Assembly: GCA_003996215.1 (NCBI GenBank)
Contig: QJPP01002949.1
Coordinates: 1 to 64,000, forward strand
Origin: Jaltomata sinuosa
Taxonomy: Eukaryota; Streptophyta; Magnoliopsida; Solanales; Solanaceae
Direction of reading: 5' to 3'
Length of the DNA stretch: 64,000 bases
Shown: positions 58,331 to 64,000 of the stretch, in pieces
Position numbering within the stretch: the first letter of the stretch is position 1
Layout of the letters: every line of letters begins with the position of its first letter
Notes under the pieces: generated by a model
Databases searched by the model: none
What the model was told of the DNA's origin: nothing
What the model saw: the letters and a program-made list of their open reading frames with translations, nothing else
Position numbers and translations under genes: made by a program

Positions 58331-59739
58331 CATTAAATAATAAAAGTGTGCTTTTCTTAATTATTTCAACTTTTAAATTTGTCTAACCTAATTGCATGTG
58401 AGCAATCAATGGTGATGCTACGATCATTATGAAATCTACCAACCTAGTATACAAATATTATGCAAACATAAAAGTCAATTTCAAACATCACAACAAACTT
58501 TATTATACATTCTACACGTGTCCAGTATCAGATCCTGGCCGTCCATGTTGTCCAATTAAGGTTGAAAACTCGTGTAGTTGTTGTATTGGTTAATGTAAAT
58601 TGCAATGAACACGTAAGCACTTCTCATATTTCTACTTTTAGAAATAACAATTAGATTCATTTGAAGAACTTTCTATAACTGAAGTATGTATTTGTAGGTA
58701 AATGCAGCAATGTACACGTGTCCAATATTAGCCGTCATTAATTTCCACGTAGCTTGAAAATGTGTTAGATTTGTTTTGCCACGTTGCATCTTGTGGTGTT
58801 CTAGCTTATCCAAGCCTCATGTTTTTTTTTAAAATAAAAAAATTGTTATTTAATTATTTATTTATTTTTATTTTAATTACACGTGACACCCTCCTAGTTT
58901 GTAGAACTACAAATTTGACCTTCTAGTTTTAAAAATTATGCTAAAGTCCCATGTGTTTACATTACATATTGAGTTGATTTCATGCGCACCATTTTAAAAT
59001 TGATTTAACCTTATGTGATGATTTTGACTGACGGTTAGAGTTTAAAAAATAGAGAAATTTATGTGATTATGAATGTATGTCATTAACAATAAAATAAAAA
59101 ATTATAGTTAAGTTATTTTTTAAAATATAACAAAATATCATTTTTTTTAAAAAAAACTAAGAAAATAATGCTATATAAAGTGTATTAGGTTAGTTAGAAT
59201 TGCTCTCGATGTTTTATTTTGAATTTTTCTCAAAATGCGTTGGTTAGAATGTTTAATATGCATGTAATTAGAGATAGAGTCAGGATTTAAAGTTTATGAG
59301 TTTAGGATTTTAGCTTTTTAAGTTACTGTTTTAATCAGTGAGGTAAAAAAACAAGTTTAATAATGACATTCTACATTAATTATCTCCTCCCACCCACATA
59401 CTCATTACCACAGGGGCGGAGCTACCGTATGAGACGGGAGTTCAAACGAACCCATTAGCTTTTGCATAGATCACGTATTTGGTTTAGAAAATCTGTTAAA
59501 TATAGATACTTTAACAACCAACCCATATACAAAGACGAATGAATGATTCAGTTGTGCGTGTTGTGGGTTCAACACTGTGTTTAAACTCTTTCCCCCCCGA
59601 TTACTCATTTATTATTACTCTAAAATGGCGGGAAAATGCACCATTTACTCTTAAAAAAATATTAAAAACTACATTTTTTTAAAAAAATTATTTAGAAAAT
59701 ATATATGAAATTGGTAAGTTTTTTTGATAATAGACTGTG
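58331..59739. other. Gene-free spacer; two ACACGTGTCC sites
   Basis: ACACGTGTCC (G-box core CACGTG) occurs at about 58514 and 58713, each followed by similar bases (AGTATCAG and AATATTAG). A repeat-like stretch with GGGGCGGAGCTACC begins near 59413. No gene. Confidence 0.4.
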
Positions 59740-60530
59740 TAAATTGATCAACAAAAAGAAGTACAAACTAACGAGCCTCTGGTGCCTTTACCCCCTTCTA
59801 GGAAGGTTGCAAATTAGTAGCCAGACCTCCGTTAATCATCTAACTAGCACACCTCCTATGTACATCAAACACAAAATCTATGTATCAATCCCTGACAATG
59901 TCTAGCTTTCCTAGAATTTGTTATCAGCATCATTCTGTCTTTCAACTTTTTCTGAATTTGTCTCACTACGAACTCGCTATTTACTCTTATCTGCCTAAAT
60001 ATTATTCAATTTTTAGCCTGCCAAGTATAGTATATTAGTGCCCCGCAAATTGCAGCAACTATTTCCTTCTTCAGCTGTCTCCCGCTCCTCCTTTTAATCC
60101 ATTGAATACTTTGTCTAGCAGTTTTTTGTGGAACAGTGAATCTTGCTCATGAAGACATTGCGTTCCTCACTGCAGATACCCATTGACACTCAACAAACAT
60201 ATGCTGAGCTGTTTCATATAAATCTGCGTCACATAAATAACATTCCTTTGTAGCTACATATGTGTTAAGCTTCTGCATTCTCTCCTTAGTCAACAACTTA
60301 TCTTGATATGCAAGCCACATAATTACTCTCTATTTTGACGGCATGATAGAACTCCACAATAAATCGGCCTCCCCCAATCTTGTGATATTATCCAACATTG
60401 CAATATAGCTACTTGAAACTGAGTAGGTGCCATTGTGTGTCAGCTTGTAAACTCCTCTAGCGTACTATTGGGCCATTTCAGATTTTAAATCATTTAGCTT
60501 CTTCCAGTACCACCTATTATATTATGGTGG
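59740..60530 (-). pseudogene. L1-type LINE 3' relic
   Basis: Minus-strand translation near 60150-60250 gives CYLCDADLYETAQHMFVECQ, the C-C-H-C-like pattern of the plant L1 C-terminal zinc knuckle, followed by a Trp-containing region (SIQWIKRRSGRQLKKEIVAA). Stops and frameshifts are present. Confidence 0.65.
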
Positions 60531-61170
60531 AATGTGACTCCATATAAATATAAAATTGACAAATTATATTTATACCGTATTTAAATAGTTCGTTATTTTT
60601 TAAAATATATATTGAATATCGACATTAGTTCGCTAGTTTGACTATTATTATATTAACTTGAGGTGTTGTCCTATTTTAATATTTAGAACCCCCAAATTTT
60701 AAATTTTGACTCCACCTCTGACTCACCCTCAACCCTACCCAAACCATCTAACCCCTACTCTTACATGTATCATGTTTGCATGAATTATATATAAATAATC
60801 TTATATTTCTCTGTTTTAAAAAGAATGACCTACTTTCGTTTATTTATAGAAATCTAAAAGATAAGTAAGCCTTTTCCTATCTACCTTCGCTATTTTAAGA
60901 GTCTAAATCTCTTTTTTCTTCAAAAAAACATTTCTCTTCGTACCAAATACTCCCTACGAAAAATAAATATATGCAGGAAATGGGTGTAATTTAAGATTCT
61001 ATAGGGGGGGTTCTTATGTAATAACGACAAACTAGAAGCCTCTTTAATGTAAAACATCCTTTTCTATAGATTTATTCGAATCAATAATGTGTTTTCTTTT
61101 TCCTAACTAATTATTCCACCGCCCCCCCACCAACCCCTCCTCCCCCCCCCCTTGGCGGCTTGTGTGGTAT
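60531..61170. other. AT-rich spacer
   Basis: Contains Stowaway-like fragments (for example TCTGTTTTAAAAAGAATGAC near 60820) and a C-run near 61120-61150. No gene. Confidence 0.45.
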
Positions 61171-61178
61171 TATATAAA
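61171..61178 (+). promoter_or_regulatory. TATA box of the 99-residue protein gene
   Basis: TATATAAA in a GGTATTATATAAAGGGG context. It lies about 160 bases before the start codon, leaving a leader of about 130 bases. Confidence 0.6.
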
Positions 61179-61333
61179 GGGGTCTATGGGAAGCATGAAA
61201 ATTAGAGCTACCAGAACATCATTAAATCTTTCTGAAAAAAAAAACTTTGGAATATTTTCTTGTGGACAAACGATATTCGACAACTAATTCTGTTTGTTCT
61301 ATCTAACAACAAATCAAAAATAGCAAAAGCAAA

Positions 61334-63717
61334 ATGGGAGGGTCAACAATGGTTCCATTAAACAGAACATCATCAATAGAGAATGAACCTAGAACACTCA
61401 ATCTCAATCAAATTCAGTTTGCTAGAGTAAGTTCATCTCTTCCCTTCTATTTTTTTTTCTACTAAGAATTTCGTTGACGATATTCAGGATTTAATATGTT
61501 CTTACAAATATAACATTTGATTTCATTTTGCTTGTTTGGATAAAAAAGAAGGGATGGAAAATTTATTTTTCTTTTTTATTCGAAGGGAAAATTTGGGAAG
61601 TAAAAGGAAGTTTAACTTTATAATTTTATTTGTTGTGATGGAATTAAACGAGCAAATGAAAATTGTAAGCCTTAAGTAATGGTTCTTGCCTTTTGAATTG
61701 CAGGATGCAGCACTTTACGTAATTAAAACAAGAGGTTTAGAAGAAGCTATGAGAATTTTTACTGAGGTAATTAACTTCTAAAATCTCAAGCCTTTAATTT
61801 ACTTCATCTACCTTGTGAAATTTAGCTTTGAGAATTTTATAAGAAGTAAATAAGTATAATTTAGTAATTAAATTATCCACGGGTAAGTTTACCAAAGACG
61901 AAAGTGATTTATTTGATATTATGATGAAGAAGGTTTGGATCTTTTAATCTTATGTCTGTCTGATTCAATCTCATTTATTGCTGCTTTCGAATCGGCTGAA
62001 AGAGTATTTTGGTGTCACCTAGGAGAAGTACAGGGAAGTGTGCTTGAGTCTTCTATAATAAGTAGTTGTGACTCGGTCTAGCTAGGACAGAGCCATCCTA
62101 AAGAGACTTTTTTCTGTTCTAGGTTTCCACAAAATGGTACCAGGGTATGAGAACGCCTTTCTCCTATATATAATTGAGTCTTTGGTTTAGATCAATCAAT
62201 CCTCAATCCGGGCTCAATGACCGGAATGAATGGCTTTCTCCTTTGGTCCAAGATCCATCAAAGGCTCATAACCCAAGGACTCTTTACTTCGTAACCTTCA
62301 ATCAAGGTCCCGTGGAATGAATAATACGACACTTCGTGTCCTTCCCATAAAATCTTCAGTTCCCAGTCAAGTTCTATCTGAAAGAGTCTACTTCTTTCAC
62401 TACTTATGCCTTATAGCATAGCGATAAAAATAAGCTTCTTCGGGACCGAAACATGTCTTAAATTTATTATATATCTTTTATTCTTACTTAGTTTTGTATA
62501 TCGGATCATACTTTGTACTTAATAGGTTTTTAGTGGTAGTAGTAAATTTTGAAACGATGCCTAAAATTGGACTATATATTATTACTGTATTATACTGTTG
62601 ACAATCGTGACAGAGGATATATTAAAAAATAATGGTGGTTTATTATTCACTTGACGTTGTAATTAACTCAAAAATAATTGTATTACACAGAAGATCATGA
62701 CAACTTTCTTAGGTACTCCATTTGGGAGGAGTATATTAAAAATATTTTCTCAAGTGACCCTTTGTATGGATGTGTGAAAATTATTAGACAACGGTTAAAT
62801 TTTTTTCCCGAAGTATTAGTTGGTCGTGATGAGAAAGGTAATTAAAAATCTTGATAGTACAACATGATAGTATAAAAAAAATTGTATTTGTATTGCTCAG
62901 TATATAATAATTTAAACTTATTTTTAAAAAAGTGAAGTATAATATTTGTGAATACCAAACTTTGGTATACGTGTACTATTTTTATTTTTCCATAATTAGT
63001 GGTAGTTGATGATACAAGGGTCTTTATTTATCCTTTATTTATTTGCGTAGTGTAGTTGCATGGCGCAATTGGATTGCCCCAGTGTTTTTAATTAGTTGTA
63101 CCACCTGTGTGTTCATGGAACCTATAATTTTTTATGTGGGGGTATAAATTTATATTTTAAAAATTATTAAATTAATATAAATAATAAATATCAACTATAC
63201 TTTTGGAAATATAATAAATTTAATTTAAAAAATATTAGATTCATAAAACTTAGATTTTGAATTTGTCCCTATCTGTATTTGCCAGTTAATATAATATTGG
63301 TACATAAAAGGAAGATTTCGAAATTTGTAGTCTGAATAAATTTTTGAAATTTGTGTGTATATATAAATTATGTCATTTAAGAGTTGTTGTTTCTAATTAT
63401 AGGAAAGTGATATTTTTATGGGATATACTAAAAATGAAAGAGTGTCATATAAATTGAAATAAGAAGGAGTGCTGAATTTAGCTTAATATAGATTTTGATA
63501 ATATAAATATTTTTTATATATCGCATATTTTTATCTAATTGTCTGACCTTTTATTTTAATTTTGTGTTAACAGGGATTGGAACCAGTTTCTCATTGTGTA
63601 CATGACAAAGAGGAAGATGATGTTATGATAGACTATGCTGCTGATGAATTGGAGAGTTTATCAAATCCTTTAAGGATTGATCCAGAAATTAGACACATTG
63701 CTACTGCTCCTTTCTAG
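61334..63717 (+). CDS. Small 99-residue protein, function unknown, 3 exons
   Basis: Coding exons 61334-61426, 61704-61766 and 63574-63717 have GT/AG borders and all join at phase 0. They give 99 residues. The start (AAAATGG) is the first ATG after a TATA box at 61171. The N-terminal third is Ser/Asn-rich (GGSTMVPLNRTSS). The middle, LNLNQIQFARDAALYVIKTR with GLEEAMRIFTEGLEPVSH, looks like a helical conserved core. The C-terminal half is acidic (KEEDDVMIDYAADELESL) and ends RHIATAPF. There is no signal peptide or membrane segment. I believe similar short proteins are widespread in plants and some are stress- or hypoxia-induced, but I cannot name the family. The clean splice structure supports a real gene. 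Confidence 0.8.
61980..62450. other. Possible organellar DNA insertion in intron 2 of the small gene
   Basis: This ~450-base stretch is markedly richer in G and C than the surrounding intron and lacks the usual T-rich intron texture. Phrases such as GAATGAATAATACGACACTT and CTTATAGCATAGCGATAAAA look like plant mitochondrial spacer sequence. No gene is recognised in it; the assignment is by texture only. Confidence 0.35.
63290..63470. mobile_element. Truncated Stowaway-like MITE copy (intron 2)
   Basis: Shares GAAATTTGTAGTCTGAA, TTGTTTCTAATTATAGGAAAG and the AGTGTCATATAAATTGAAAT end with the element at 8966-9209. The left terminal repeat is missing. Confidence 0.5.
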
Positions 63718-64000
63718 TTCCTTTTTTTTTTTTTAATAAAAAAAAGACACTTTAATATACAAAGCATTTTGCATGCGGGAAAGAGGTCACCTTAATAGAT
63801 GCGATGAAGACAGTCTATCATAACGTGAACATTAGTTTCGGTTAGTTTTGGTTTTAGGAAATTGTGATATGTATCATAAAAAAAGGTTGTGTATATAGGA
63901 GGGAGTGGCTTTTGGGAGTTTTTTTCCATTCTTTTTTAACTTTTTGCCTTTTTTTTTCTTCACAAACTATATATTCAATGCTTGATATAGATGTTGAATT
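63718..64000 (+). other. 3' flank of the 99-residue protein gene
   Basis: The 3' UTR probably starts here. A T-run is followed by TTTTAATAAAAAAAAG near 63733-63748, which contains an AATAAA polyadenylation-type signal. The window ends without a further gene. Confidence 0.5.

Overview
This is a 64 kb piece of a plant nuclear genome. It is AT-rich, with spliced genes of plant type (GT-AG introns) separated and interrupted by transposable-element debris. The repeats point to Solanaceae: RTE-type LINE/TS-type SINE 3' tails ending in GTTGTTGTT, tRNA-derived SINEs with a clear B box, and Stowaway-, Tourist- and Mutator-like MITEs. Family-level placement is an inference; the species cannot be read from the window.

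Layout. 1-7375: an Athila-type Ty3/gypsy LTR retrotransposon on the minus strand (gag-pol, one in-frame stop inside integrase), with its 3' LTR cut by the window edge. 7376-11900: non-coding, with four MITEs and a SINE. 11934-12860 (-): intact single-exon organellar guanylate kinase. 12900-21200: gene-free, with a Copia LTR remnant, three Mutator-like MITEs and an RTE LINE relic. 21732-43968 (+): complete 16-exon phosphatidylinositol 4-kinase beta gene. Every exon joins in frame to a 1128-residue protein; its introns carry MITEs, SINEs, L1 and RTE relics and recent short duplications. 44000-47100: non-coding, with two RTE/SINE tails, a Stowaway-like MITE and another non-autonomous element. 47170-54003 (+): a NAC transcription factor gene (5 coding exons, 532 aa, NAC082/103-like) with a long 5' leader. 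That leader contains a degenerate tandem array of its own first exon/intron boundary and a 66-codon upstream ORF. 54004-61100: gene-free, with L1 LINE relics, a SINE and a Copia remnant. 61334-63717 (+): a small 3-exon gene for a 99-residue protein of unknown function, with a possible organellar DNA insertion in intron 2.

The genes do not form a functional unit: nucleotide metabolism (guanylate kinase), phosphoinositide signalling and membrane trafficking (PI4K beta), transcriptional control (NAC) and one unknown. No new multi-gene system was found. The points most worth a second look are the NAC leader (repeat array plus uORF), the tiny uORF ending two bases before the PI4K start codon, the two LTRs that carry different versions of the same palindromic repeat, and the 99-residue orphan.
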